From W2P13-069 sp963590525 (GTDB lineage Bacteria > Actinomycetota > Coriobacteriia > Coriobacteriales > QAMH01): DNA of 38,828 nucleotides. Below, piece after piece: positions 24,905 through 33,649 of this stretch (the stretch's first letter is position 1; every line of letters begins with the position of its first letter). The stretch is from contig CAVAPV010000015.1 in assembly GCA_963590525.1 (NCBI GenBank), positions 1-38,828 on the forward strand, read 5' to 3'. The translations under genes and the position numbers were made by a program. The notes under the pieces were generated by a model. The model was given only the letters and a program-made list of their open reading frames with translations, searched no databases and was not told the origin of the DNA.

Positions 24905-25367
24905 AAAGAAGCACCTCGTCTTTCTTAATCGATGCAAGAAACTCCTCGGGCAAGGAGCGCGTTGTGGACACATCAACCGATACGCCGATCATTTGCTCCA
25001 GATCATAGACGAAGCCGCCTATCTCCATCCCGCGCATATCGCCTTTGTCGATACGCAAGTCCAAATCGCTTTCAGACGTTGCTTCACCCCGTGCGCGCGA
25101 TCCAAAAGCCCACACCCGCTCGACTCCGTACTTCTTGGCAACATATTCCACGGCGTCGCGCATGGCACAGGTAAGACCACAGGTATCTTTGCTTGGCGCC
25201 TTTGCCTCTTGCGGAATACGCAGTTCAAAAGGCAGGCCCTGCTGCAATACGATCTGCGAGTACAGAGCCGAGATAGCGGCAGTGTGGGAGATTCCCAATT
25301 TGGAGAGAATCTGCTCAGCTTGAGTTTTCACGTCCGAATCAAGCCGAGCGCTCACCGTTGTATGCAT
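24885..25367 (-). CDS. RelB/DinJ-MNT fusion antitoxin (MntA-like nucleotidyltransferase)
   Basis: A 160-residue protein with two parts. Residues 1-52 resemble the N-terminal ribbon-helix-helix domain of RelB/DinJ antitoxins: a short strand TTVSARLD, two helices, and the signature LPFELRIP at 45-52. Residues 66-156 are a minimal nucleotidyltransferase with GSX10DXD (G89, S90, D101, D103) and a third carboxylate near D132. MntA antitoxins use this domain to AMPylate HepT, the gene downstream. The N-terminal domain should bind DNA, and a perfect 25-bp palindrome lies 19 bases upstream of the start. The ATG has GAGGT upstream. I know of RelB-type and MntA-type antitoxins as separate families; the fusion appears unusual. 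Confidence 0.85.
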   Translation of the reverse strand: MHTTVSARLDSDVKTQAEQILSKLGISHTAAISALYSQIVLQQGLPFELRIPQEAKAPSKDTCGLTCAMRDAVEYVAKKYGVERVWAFGSRARGEATSESDLDLRIDKGDMRGMEIGGFVYDLEQMIGVSVDVSTTRSLPEEFLASIKKDEVLLYERERS

Positions 25368-25386
25368 GATGACCTCGATTGTAGTT

Positions 25387-25411
25387 GATATTATTACAAT
25401 GTAATAATATC
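25387..25411. promoter_or_regulatory. Operator palindrome of the toxin-antitoxin operon
   Basis: GATATTATTACA and TGTAATAATATC are perfect 12-base arms around a single A. On the minus strand TTGCAG (25415-25420) and TAATAA (25391-25396), 18 bases apart, could be the promoter, which the palindrome would cover. It is the expected target of the RelB-like domain. Confidence 0.65.
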
Positions 25412-25428
25412 ACGCTGCAACCCGAGAG

Positions 25429-25448
25429 TTCACAAGTGCACATGTGAA
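25429..25448. promoter_or_regulatory. Second, imperfect palindrome near the toxin-antitoxin promoter
   Basis: TTCACA and TGTGAA flank GTGCAC, giving a 20-bp palindrome with one symmetric mismatch pair. It lies just upstream of the probable -35 element. It may be an activator or second repressor site. Confidence 0.3.
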
Positions 25449-25525
25449 AACCTGTCGCATCTATCAAATAGCAGTCGGCTTTCACACGCTAAAGAAACAG
25501 TCTGGCACACCAGAAGGCAACCTCT

Positions 25526-26572
25526 CTACCAGAACCCGAGCATATGCTGGGCAAGCAAGCTCACAGCGGCGATTGCAATCCAGCAGCAGGCACCCAAAGC
25601 GATGGGTTTGCCGCCGCTTTTGACGAGCTTGACCACATTGGTGTTAAGGCCAATAGCCAGCATGGCCATGATGATGAGGAGCTTGGAGAGCGTTTTGAGC
25701 GGGGTGAACACCGCCGCGTCAACACCTGCAGCGCCGCATGCGGTGGTGATGCAGGCGGCGACCAAGAACCAGAAGATGAACATGGGAAACGCTCGCTTGA
25801 GACTAAAGTTACCCAGCTTGCCTTTGCCTTGCTCGCAATCTGCCTCTCGTTTAGCCAGATGCACCTGCCAAAGCGCCAAAACAAGCGTGATGGGGATAAT
25901 CGCGAGCGTGCGCGTGAGCTTGACGATAGTTGCCTGATCGAGCGCGTTGGCGCCGGGGTGCATGCCATCCCAAGCAGCGGCGGCGGCTGTGACCGACGAG
26001 GTATCGTTGACCGCCGTGCCGGCAAACAAGCCAAAGCCCTCGTTGCTCAGCCCCAGCATGGTGCCCAATGTGGGAAACACAAGTGCGGCGATGACGTTGA
26101 ACAAGAAGATAACGCTGATAGACTGCGCCACCTCCTCATCTTTTGCCTTGATGACCGGGGCAGTAGCGGCAATGGCGCTGCCGCCGCAGATGGAGCTTCC
26201 AACCGCTACAAGCGTTGCCGTCTTACCGGGAACATTCATGAGCTTGCAGCCCGCATAGCCCACGATGAGCGAGGTGGCGATGGTGGATACGATCACCGGC
26301 AGAGAGCTCACACCCACCTGCGCGATCTGCATCAGGTTGAGCCCAAAGCCAAGCAGGATAACGGCATACTGCAGCACCTTCTTAGAGGTGAACTTGATGC
26401 CGTCTTCCACCTGAGCCGGGCGCTTGACCCATACCGCGGCCACAATCATTCCCAGCAAGATGCCAAAAACCGGGCCTCCCACCACGGGCAACGCCACACC
26501 TGCCGCATAGCAGGGAATGGCCAAAACAGCGCAAAGCAGCAGGCCGGGGCCCAGATTTCGAATCGTATCCAA
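25526..26572 (-). CDS. YeiH family putative sulfate exporter
   Basis: A protein of about 348 residues with ten or so membrane helices, of the YeiH (UPF0324) family. Conserved segments are LLGFGLNL, GSSICGGSAIAATAPVI and GLFAGTAVNDTSSVTAA. The family is annotated as sulfate exporters, largely by similarity. I prefer the TTG start at 26570-26572, because AGGAG sits seven bases upstream and it places the first helix at the N-terminus as in the family. A GTG at 26599 with AAAAGG is an alternative, and the frame stays open to 26677. The toxin-antitoxin operon lies downstream on the same strand. Confidence 0.85.
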   Translation of the reverse strand: MDTIRNLGPGLLLCAVLAIPCYAAGVALPVVGGPVFGILLGMIVAAVWVKRPAQVEDGIKFTSKKVLQYAVILLGFGLNLMQIAQVGVSSLPVIVSTIATSLIVGYAGCKLMNVPGKTATLVAVGSSICGGSAIAATAPVIKAKDEEVAQSISVIFLFNVIAALVFPTLGTMLGLSNEGFGLFAGTAVNDTSSVTAAAAAWDGMHPGANALDQATIVKLTRTLAIIPITLVLALWQVHLAKREADCEQGKGKLGNFSLKRAFPMFIFWFLVAACITTACGAAGVDAAVFTPLKTLSKLLIIMAMLAIGLNTNVVKLVKSGGKPIALGACCWIAIAAVSLLAQHMLGFW

Positions 26573-26736
26573 AACGAGTCTCCTCTCAAAGTCACTCACG
26601 GGCGCATGCCTTTTAAGCCGAGGCAGCCCTAAGACGCCTGGCCACACAATGCGCCAGCCAAGCTTCCACCCTGGCAAAAGACAAAGCCCATGTCATGGGG
26701 TACTATTAATACGCTTGTGACGTAGAAAGGGAGCAC

Positions 26737-27921
26737 ATGCTCGCCAAACGCAGCCAAAACGCAGCAATCGCAGCAACAGCAGGTCTCTGCTTGGGCATCG
26801 GTCTTTGCGCCTGTCCTGCAACTGCCATGGCAACGCAAGCCACCACAAGCGTCGTCGACGTATCAAAAAGCGTCATCAACACTAATAGCAAAAGAACCGA
26901 GAAAACCAATCTCTCAAAATATTCTGAGCATGCCACATATGTCGTTCCCTTGGACGAATGGCTCACCAAGGCTGGCAAAGCTCATAAATACACCTCATGC
27001 AAAGTCGAGCTTGCAAGCGACAGCTACGCCCCCAACGCAAGCCAGCTTGTCTGGACCGACTTCACCAATAACAAGGCCTATATCGAGACCTGGGGCCCCG
27101 GCAACCACAAGATAGTTGTCAGGCAGAGCTTTCTTAGCAAGAAGGGCGTATTGCGTCACTGCACGGAGTACACCTTTACCGCACGGTTGCGCTTTACAAG
27201 CTTTACCACGCAAAACATCGTTCTCGCACCCTATAGCGATAAAAACGCCAGCATCGCCACAACGCAGCTTTCGATAAGCCACGCAAGCGGAGACATCACT
27301 TGGACCTCGACCAAACCGGATATCGCCACTGTCGATGAGAACGGAACCGTGACCGCACTCAAAAAGGGCATTTGCAAGATCAAAGCCACGACGACCTCGA
27401 GCATCACCAAAAAAACCGTCACGGTATCGTGCAATGTCGACGTCGTGCATCGCAAAGCTTGCAAAGCTACGGCGTATGCCCTGGCCGACTACAACCTTGG
27501 CACGATCCAGTACAGCCAATCCAAGCGCATGAAAGACGGCTACCGCGATTGCAGCTCGTTTACCGGACGCGCCTGGGCGCAGACAAACACCAAGCTTGGG
27601 AGCGGATCGTGGACTTTGTCTTGGTCTCCCACAGCGGCAGACCAGGCCAAGTACCTCAAAAGCCAAGGCAAGACCGTGTCTGAGGGCCCTATCTCCATCA
27701 AAAAGCTGCGCGCAGGGGACCTGATCTTTTACAGCAACACCAAAGACCTAGACAGCATCTACCACGTTGCCATGTACGTTGGCGGCGGACGCGTCTTGCA
27801 TGCCTCCGACTACGAGTCTGGGAGCGCCGTGCGCTACCGTTACAGCGTGATCGCATCAGAAAGCAAGAAATCGCTTGAGAACGACAGCAAGATCATCTTC
27901 ATAGGAAGACCCCGCAGTTAG
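26737..27921 (+). CDS. Secreted NlpC/P60 (C40) peptidase with a BIG2 domain
   Basis: A 394-residue secreted protein. A signal peptide covers about residues 1-33 (cleavage near ATAMA). Residues about 155-235 form a bacterial Ig-like BIG2 domain with SGDITWTSTKPDIATVDENG. The C-terminal NlpC/P60 domain has C272 in DCSSFTGRAW, H343 in YHVAMYVGG and H355 in VLHASD, which fit a catalytic Cys-His-His triad. It should cut peptide bonds in the cell wall. AAAGGGAG lies before the ATG. The lipase-like gene follows 11 bases after the stop, with its ribosome site next to that stop, so the two form an operon. Confidence 0.88.
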   Translation: MLAKRSQNAAIAATAGLCLGIGLCACPATAMATQATTSVVDVSKSVINTNSKRTEKTNLSKYSEHATYVVPLDEWLTKAGKAHKYTSCKVELASDSYAPNASQLVWTDFTNNKAYIETWGPGNHKIVVRQSFLSKKGVLRHCTEYTFTARLRFTSFTTQNIVLAPYSDKNASIATTQLSISHASGDITWTSTKPDIATVDENGTVTALKKGICKIKATTTSSITKKTVTVSCNVDVVHRKACKATAYALADYNLGTIQYSQSKRMKDGYRDCSSFTGRAWAQTNTKLGSGSWTLSWSPTAADQAKYLKSQGKTVSEGPISIKKLRAGDLIFYSNTKDLDSIYHVAMYVGGGRVLHASDYESGSAVRYRYSVIASESKKSLENDSKIIFIGRPRS

Positions 27922-27932
27922 GGAGAATGCCC

Positions 27933-28868
27933 GTGAGCATAGAGAGCGCCGAGTTCTACTTTGACAGCCAGGCCAAGGACACAAAGATACGGGCACGCAC
28001 CTGGCGCAGCAACGCAAACGCCCCCAAGGCTGTGGTCCAGCTGGTCCATGGCATGGCAGAACACATAGACCGCTACGGCGAGTTTGCGCGCTTTCTGGCA
28101 GCCCGGGGCTTTGCGGTTTGCGGGCACGACCACCTAGGACACGGCAAAAGCGTCACCGATGACGAGCTGCTAGGGCATATGCCGATGAAGCACGGCAAAG
28201 ACATCCTCATCGAGGACGTGCACACGCTCAACAGCATCATCTCCAAACGTTACGCAGGGCTTCCCTACTTTATCTTTGGACACTCCATGGGCAGCTTTAT
28301 CACGCGCTGCTACCTTGCCCGCTACGGCAAAGGTTTGTCTGGGGCCGTTATATGCGGCACGGGAAACCCTCCTTGCGCTCTGAGCGGTGCAGGCAATGCG
28401 CTTTGCCACGTAATAGGCATTTTTCAAGGTGCAAACCACCGCAGCAAGCTGGTAGACGGGCTGGCAGCCGGCGGCTACAACAAGGCAATAGACAACCCCA
28501 GGACCAGTGTGGACTGGCTGTCTCATAACACAGACAACGTTGACGCCTACCTAGCCGACGAGCACTGCGGCTTCATGTTTAGCGTGGGCGCCTATGCTGC
28601 GCTCACCAGCGCCACCAAAGAAGCAGCAAACAAGAACTGCGTTGCCTCCTACCCCAAAGACCTGCCGTTGCTCTACATTGCCGGCGAGCATGACCCCGTG
28701 GGCGAATGCGGCAAAGGCGTGCGCACCGCTGCAAAGCTCGCTCAAGACGCAGGCGTCAAAGATATCGAGGTCAAGCTCTATCCCAATATGCGCCACGAGA
28801 TCCTCAATGAAGACGGCAAGGTAGAAGTCATGGATGACGTTGCCTCTTGGATGGAGAAACGCATCTAG
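27933..28868 (+). CDS. Alpha/beta hydrolase (monoacylglycerol lipase/lysophospholipase-like)
   Basis: A 311-residue serine hydrolase. The nucleophile is S118 in FGHSMGS, the acid is D254 in GEHDPVGECG and the histidine is H288 in MRHEI. The N-terminal oxyanion region VQLVHGMAEHIDRY and the GHDHLGHGKS stretch place it with monoacylglycerol lipases and lysophospholipase L2 (PldB). No signal peptide is visible, so it is probably cytoplasmic. I chose the GTG at 27933, seven bases after AGGGAG; the ATG at 27927 touches that site. It is co-transcribed with the C40 peptidase gene. Confidence 0.87.
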   Translation: MSIESAEFYFDSQAKDTKIRARTWRSNANAPKAVVQLVHGMAEHIDRYGEFARFLAARGFAVCGHDHLGHGKSVTDDELLGHMPMKHGKDILIEDVHTLNSIISKRYAGLPYFIFGHSMGSFITRCYLARYGKGLSGAVICGTGNPPCALSGAGNALCHVIGIFQGANHRSKLVDGLAAGGYNKAIDNPRTSVDWLSHNTDNVDAYLADEHCGFMFSVGAYAALTSATKEAANKNCVASYPKDLPLLYIAGEHDPVGECGKGVRTAAKLAQDAGVKDIEVKLYPNMRHEILNEDGKVEVMDDVASWMEKRI

Positions 28869-28968
28869 GTAAGCGATGCCGCACGGGTCTACTTGCAACC
28901 GCTAACCGCATCCCTTTGTAGACGTTGCCCATACCCGTTTGCAGCCGCCATCTTTAAGCTCGCTAACC

Positions 28969-29592
28969 TCACGACTTGCAACTGCCAAGCATGCCTTGCC
29001 TGCAGTTCTTGATAGCCTCTTGAACCAGGGGCGAATTGGTCTTGTCGATGAGCTTGCGATAGATACGCTCTTTGATCCATGGCTCTGTGCTGCGCCTATA
29101 GAGCTCCTCGAGCGGCATCCAGCTCACGGCGGAGTTCTCGTCTGCCTTTTTGCGCACGCGATCTTGCGGATCTGCAAGGGCAAGATAGGTCACGTTGAGA
29201 TGCAGATGTGACGAGACATATGCTCCGCGCTTGACGTGCCCGTCAACCGTGAGCACCTCGCATGAGAAGATGCCGCCTTTGCCGCAGGCAACCAGGCTGC
29301 CCTTGACGCCTGTCTCCTCCTCGAGCTCGCGCAAGGCAACAGCAGCAAGATCTTGCTGCCCGTCTGCATGGCCGCCTATCCAACTCCAAGAGTCGTAGAT
29401 GTTGTGATACACCGCAAGCGTCTGGCTTGCATCGGGGCTTATCGTCCATATAGAGCATGCCATATGCGCTTGGGCGCTGCGCTCAAAGCAGGCTGGGCTG
29501 TTGCCCTCTAACGCTGCAAGTATCACCTCTTTGTCTGCTGCCTCTTGCTCGTTATAGGGCTGATACGCACGCAACTGGTTGATCAAATTCAT
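28969..29592 (-). CDS. Nudix hydrolase
   Basis: A 207-residue Nudix-fold protein that should hydrolyse a nucleoside diphosphate linked to another group. The Nudix box runs GGHADGQQ...RELEEETGV; the usual glutamate after GX5 is a glutamine here, while the catalytic REXXEE core is intact. WSWIGGHADG is typical of a subfamily annotated simply as Nudix hydrolases. The ATG at 29590-29592 has AGGAGGGGG upstream. It starts three bases after the stop of a small basic gene and shares its promoter, which contains a LexA-like box. Damage-induced nucleotide clean-up would fit but is inference. Confidence 0.88.
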   Translation of the reverse strand: MNLINQLRAYQPYNEQEAADKEVILAALEGNSPACFERSAQAHMACSIWTISPDASQTLAVYHNIYDSWSWIGGHADGQQDLAAVALRELEEETGVKGSLVACGKGGIFSCEVLTVDGHVKRGAYVSSHLHLNVTYLALADPQDRVRKKADENSAVSWMPLEELYRRSTEPWIKERIYRKLIDKTNSPLVQEAIKNCRQGMLGSCKS

Positions 29593-29595
29593 CAG

Positions 29596-29778
29596 CTACC
29601 CCCTCCTGCTATCTAAAGATGCCGCAACTTCATTGGCAACCGGTGCCCTACCGCCCGGACGCTTTGGCAAGGCATAGCGATGCTGATCCCATGCGCTGTT
29701 GGCCATGCGGCGCTTGGCGCGTTTGGAAGAAAGACGACGCGCACATCCCTTTTGACTTGCATAAACACTGATTGCCAT
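29596..29778 (-). CDS. Small basic protein of unknown function upstream of the Nudix gene
   Basis: A 60-residue, strongly basic protein with two cores: RRLSSKRAKRRMA, then HRYALPKRPGGRAP. No signal peptide, membrane segment or known domain is visible. The ATG at 29776-29778 has GAGGGAGG four bases upstream, and the TAG stop is three bases before the Nudix start, which argues that it is translated. The promoter upstream has an extended -10 element (TGCTATACT) and a LexA-like palindrome. Many SOS-controlled operons begin with a small protein, but I cannot assign a role. Confidence 0.6.
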   Translation of the reverse strand: MAISVYASQKGCARRLSSKRAKRRMANSAWDQHRYALPKRPGGRAPVANEVAASLDSRRG

Positions 29779-29804
29779 TGAGCCTCCCTCGACTTGGTGG
29801 AGAG

Positions 29805-29835
29805 AGTATAGCATCAATACGAACATTTGTTCCAA
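29805..29835 (-). promoter_or_regulatory. Promoter with LexA-like SOS box
   Basis: On the minus strand TTGGAA (29830-29835) and TATACT (29805-29810), the latter as an extended TGCTATACT, form a promoter. Between and overlapping them is GGAACAAATGTTCG (29820-29833), which fits the Gram-positive LexA consensus GAACRNRYGTTC. It lies 27-57 bases upstream of the small basic gene. Confidence 0.6.
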
Positions 29836-29865
29836 ATTGGCTGGGTAAATTATCTCCCTGATACA

Positions 29866-29895
29866 AGAAGAGGCGACCCCAAGCGGAGCCGCCTC
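29866..29895 (-). terminator. Terminator of purL
   Basis: On the minus strand GAGGCGGCTCC (29895-29885) pairs with GGGGTCGCCTC (29880-29870) through 11 pairs, two of them wobbles, with a four-base loop. TTCTTG follows. It lies 38 bases past the purL stop. Confidence 0.75.
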
Positions 29896-29932
29896 ACCAA
29901 TTGCCCAAACTGTGTTGCAGGTAACCTGCGAG

Positions 29933-32900
29933 CTACTCGGTAAAGTAACCCACACCGCCTTCGATGAGCGGCTGGAAGCTGTTGCCGGGCACGTTGAGAT
30001 ACAGCCCGTTGGCTGCGCGCTCGGTGTGACCCATCTTGCCCATCACGCGGCCATCGGGGCTGGTAATACCCTCGACCGCCAAGACAGCGCCGTTGGGGTT
30101 GACGTCAAGGCCCATGCCGGCAACGCCGTTCTCGTCAACATACTGGGTCGCGATCTGACCATTGGCTTTGAGCTTTGCCAGCAGCTCGTCGCTTGCCACA
30201 AAGCGGCCCTCGCCGTGGGAGATGGCGATGTTGTGGATATCGCCCACTTCGCAGCGGCTCAGCCACGGGCTCAGGTTGGAAGCCACGCGCGTACGCACCA
30301 AGCGGCTCTGATGGCGGCCGATCTTATTGAACGTAAGCGTGGGGCACTCGCTGGTCATATCCACGATATCGCCGTAGGGCACCAAGCCCAGCTTGATGAG
30401 AGCCTGAAAGCCGTTGCAGATGCCCAGCATCAAGCCGTCGCGGTTGTTGAGCAGGTCGCGTACAGCCTCTGTGACTGCCGGGTTGCGGAAGAACGCCGTG
30501 ATGAACTTGGCAGAGCCGTCCGGCTCGTCGCCACCGGAAAAACCACCGGGGATCATGACGATCTGGCTGTTCTTGATAGCGCCGGCAAGCGCCTCGACAG
30601 ACTCGGCAACGGCGTTGGGAGTCAGGTTGTTGATAACCAGCGTCTCTGCGTGGGCTCCTGCGCGGCGGAAGGCACGCGCCACATCGAACTCGCAGTTGTT
30701 GCCCGGGAACACCGGGATGATGACGCGCGGCTTGGCCAGCGTGGTAGAGAAGGTGAGCGGGGTGTGGGTGCTGTCGCTGATGGTCTCAACGCTCTCGCCC
30801 GCCGCACGATACGGGAACACCGGCTCCATCTTGGCTTCCCAAGCCTCCTGAAGCTGCGCCAAGTCGATGGTCTCGCCGCAGGCCTCCAAGACATAGGCAG
30901 CCGTAGTCGTGCCGATACGCGTCACTTGGACGTTGCTGCCGGCCTCGATCTCCATATCCTCTGCAAGCTCCACAACAAAGCTGCCGTAAGCGGGGGTAAA
31001 GAGCTCGTCTGCGCTGTTGATTGCATCCAGATGAACGCCGATGCCGTTGCCCACGCACATCTTGAAGATGGCCTCGGCGTCGCAGCCGTAACCGCATGCG
31101 CTCACCGAGAGCACGTCCTTGCTGCCGATGAGCTCTTCTACCAATGCCAAGGCGTCGTTCATGCCCGCAGCCGTGGGGATGATGCCCTGGGCGGGATAGG
31201 CAGGCTGGATGCATACGACAGGAGAGCCGACCTTCTTGAACTCGGGGGAGACGATGCGATCGATGCTACCCACAGCCGTGGCAAAGCTCACCAGCGTGGG
31301 AGGAACATCCAGATCCTCAAACGAACCGGACATGGAGTCTTTGCCGCCGATGGAGCCCACGCCCAGATCGATCTGAGCCATGAGCGCACCCAGCAGAGAC
31401 GAGGTAGGCTTGCCCCATTTTTCTGCATCGCGCAGCTTGCCAAAGTACTCCTGGAAGGTGAGGTAGGTGTCTTCCATCTTGAAACCCGCGGCCACCAGAC
31501 GGCTCACAGACTCAACGACTGCAAGGTAGGCGCCGGTGTATTGGTCGGCCTCGGACAGATAGGGGTTGAAGCCCCATGCCATGCCCGAGCACGTCGTGGT
31601 TTCTCCGTCCACGGGCATCTTGGCCACCATCGCCATGGAGGGCGTGAGCTGCTTCTTGCCGCCAAAGGGCATGAGCACGGTAGCTGCGCCGATGGTGGAG
31701 TCAAAGCGCTCTGCCAGGCCCTTGTTGGAGGCGATATTCATATCCGTTACCAAGCTGGTCATGCGCCGCGCCAGGGTATCGCCCTCCCATGGAATGCTGT
31801 AGGCCTTGCTCTCGCAGACATGGACCTTGGCGCTCTTGGGAGCACCGTTGGAGTTGAGGAACTCGCGCGAGACGTTGACGATCTCATCCCCGTTCCAGGT
31901 CATGACCAAACGCGGCTCGGCCGTCACCGTGGCGATGACAGTCGCCTCGAGGTTCTCCTCGCGAGCATAGCCCATGAACTCCTCGACATCTTGCGGGGCA
32001 ACAGCGCAGGCCATGCGCTCTTGGGACTCGGCGATGGCAAGCTCTGTTCCGTCAAGGCCCTCATACTTCTTGGGGACGGTATCCAGGTTGATGAGCAGGC
32101 CGTCTGCGATCTCGCCCGTGGCAACGGATACGCCGCCTGCGCCAAAGTCGTTGCAGCGCTTGATAAGTTTGCAGGCTTCGCCGCGGCGGAACAAACGCTG
32201 CAGTTTGCGCTCAACAGGCGCGTTGCCCTTTTGGACCTCGGCGCCGCAGGTCTCGATAGAAGACGCAGTGTGAGCTTTGGAAGAACCGGTAGCGCCGCCG
32301 ATGCCGTCGCGACCGGTGCGACCGCCCAGCAAGATGATGGCGTCGCCCGCAGCCGGTGTCTCGCGGCGCACGTGCCATGCGGGCGTAGCCGCCACAACGG
32401 CGCCGATCTCCATGCGCTTGGCGGCATAACCGGGATGATAAAGCTCGTTGACCTGGCCCGTTGCAAGGCCGATTTGGTTGCCGTAGCTGGAATATCCTGC
32501 TGCAGCCGTAGTGACGAGCTTGCGTTGCGGGAGCTTGCCGGGGATGGTTTCGCTCACCGGGGCCAAGGGATTGGCCGCGCCGGTGACGCGCATGGCCTGG
32601 TAGACGTAAGAGCGGCCGGAGAGCGGGTCGCGGATAGCGCCGCCCACGCAGGTAGCCGCACCGCCAAAGGGCTCGATCTCGGTGGGGTGGTTGTGCGTCT
32701 CGTTCTTGAAGAGATACAGCCAGTCCTCTTCCTGGCCATCTACGTCAACTTTGACCTTGACGGTACAGGCGTTGATTTCCTCTGACTCGTCGAGGTTTTT
32801 GAGGATGCCCTTGGCCTTGAGGTAGCGTGCGCCGATCGTGCCCAGATCCATGAGGCAGACGGGCTTGTGATCGCGGCCCAGCTCGTGGCGCAGCTCCATG

Positions 32901-33649
32901 TAGCGGTCAAAGGCAGCTTGCGCCTTGGGGTCGTCGATAGTGACGTCTTCGAGCACGGTGTTGAAGGTGGTATGGCGGCAGTGGTCAGACCAGTAGGTAT
33001 CCACCATCTTGACCTCGGTGATGGTGGGGCAGCGCTTCTCCTCATCACGGAAATAAGCCTGGAAGAACGTGATATCTGCCAGGTCCATAGCCAGCCCGCG
33101 CTCATCGATAAAGGCCTGCAGGCCCGCGGCGTCGAGCTTGTCAAAGCCCTCCAAAACCTCGACGGACTCGGGCTGCGGATACTCCATCTTGAGGGTGGCG
33201 ACGGTATCCAAAGATGCCTCGCGCGCCTCGATGGGGTTGATCACGTAGTGCTTGATGGCATCAACATCTGCCGCAGAGAGATCGCCTTGCAGGTAGTAGA
33301 CCTTGGCGCTGCGCACGTCGGGGCGCTCGCCGCAGCTGATGAGCTGCACGCACTCGCTTGCCGAGTCTGCCCGCTGGTCAAACTGGCCGGGCAGATACTC
33401 AACAGCAAAGACGGTAGCACCGGCGGCATCTGGCAGCTCAAAGCTCACATCGTCGGATTGTGGCTCGCTAAAAACAGTGGGCACGCACTGGGAGAAGAGC
33501 TCCTCACTGATCCCCTCTACGTCGTAGCGGTTAACCAGACGCACTCCGCTCAAAGCATCGATCTGCAAGATGCTGCGCAGCTCACCCAAAAGCTGCTGCG
33601 CCTCTACATCAAAGCCCGGCTTCTTTTCGACATACACGCGTGAGACCAT
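29933..33649 (-). CDS. purL: Phosphoribosylformylglycinamidine synthase, single-chain PurL
   Basis: A 1238-residue enzyme for the ATP- and glutamine-dependent fourth step of purine synthesis, FGAR to FGAM. It combines the small N-terminal domain (PurS-like), the ATP-binding synthase halves (TYWSDHCRHTTF, KNETHNHPTEIEPFGGA) and a C-terminal glutaminase. The glutaminase triad is C1078 in GICNGFQ, H1208 and E1210 in GHTERA. The single-chain form is usual in proteobacteria and also occurs in some anaerobic Gram-positive bacteria in place of separate purS/purQ/purL genes. The ATG at 33647-33649 has AAGGAAGG upstream. It stands alone; xpt and its permease are the only other purine genes seen. Confidence 0.96.
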   Translation of the reverse strand: MVSRVYVEKKPGFDVEAQQLLGELRSILQIDALSGVRLVNRYDVEGISEELFSQCVPTVFSEPQSDDVSFELPDAAGATVFAVEYLPGQFDQRADSASECVQLISCGERPDVRSAKVYYLQGDLSAADVDAIKHYVINPIEAREASLDTVATLKMEYPQPESVEVLEGFDKLDAAGLQAFIDERGLAMDLADITFFQAYFRDEEKRCPTITEVKMVDTYWSDHCRHTTFNTVLEDVTIDDPKAQAAFDRYMELRHELGRDHKPVCLMDLGTIGARYLKAKGILKNLDESEEINACTVKVKVDVDGQEEDWLYLFKNETHNHPTEIEPFGGAATCVGGAIRDPLSGRSYVYQAMRVTGAANPLAPVSETIPGKLPQRKLVTTAAAGYSSYGNQIGLATGQVNELYHPGYAAKRMEIGAVVAATPAWHVRRETPAAGDAIILLGGRTGRDGIGGATGSSKAHTASSIETCGAEVQKGNAPVERKLQRLFRRGEACKLIKRCNDFGAGGVSVATGEIADGLLINLDTVPKKYEGLDGTELAIAESQERMACAVAPQDVEEFMGYAREENLEATVIATVTAEPRLVMTWNGDEIVNVSREFLNSNGAPKSAKVHVCESKAYSIPWEGDTLARRMTSLVTDMNIASNKGLAERFDSTIGAATVLMPFGGKKQLTPSMAMVAKMPVDGETTTCSGMAWGFNPYLSEADQYTGAYLAVVESVSRLVAAGFKMEDTYLTFQEYFGKLRDAEKWGKPTSSLLGALMAQIDLGVGSIGGKDSMSGSFEDLDVPPTLVSFATAVGSIDRIVSPEFKKVGSPVVCIQPAYPAQGIIPTAAGMNDALALVEELIGSKDVLSVSACGYGCDAEAIFKMCVGNGIGVHLDAINSADELFTPAYGSFVVELAEDMEIEAGSNVQVTRIGTTTAAYVLEACGETIDLAQLQEAWEAKMEPVFPYRAAGESVETISDSTHTPLTFSTTLAKPRVIIPVFPGNNCEFDVARAFRRAGAHAETLVINNLTPNAVAESVEALAGAIKNSQIVMIPGGFSGGDEPDGSAKFITAFFRNPAVTEAVRDLLNNRDGLMLGICNGFQALIKLGLVPYGDIVDMTSECPTLTFNKIGRHQSRLVRTRVASNLSPWLSRCEVGDIHNIAISHGEGRFVASDELLAKLKANGQIATQYVDENGVAGMGLDVNPNGAVLAVEGITSPDGRVMGKMGHTERAANGLYLNVPGNSFQPLIEGGVGYFTE

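Noticed and set aside
29912..32785. 957-residue open frame opposite purL
   Set aside because: Antisense shadow of a well-conserved enzyme, with no ribosome site and no family features.
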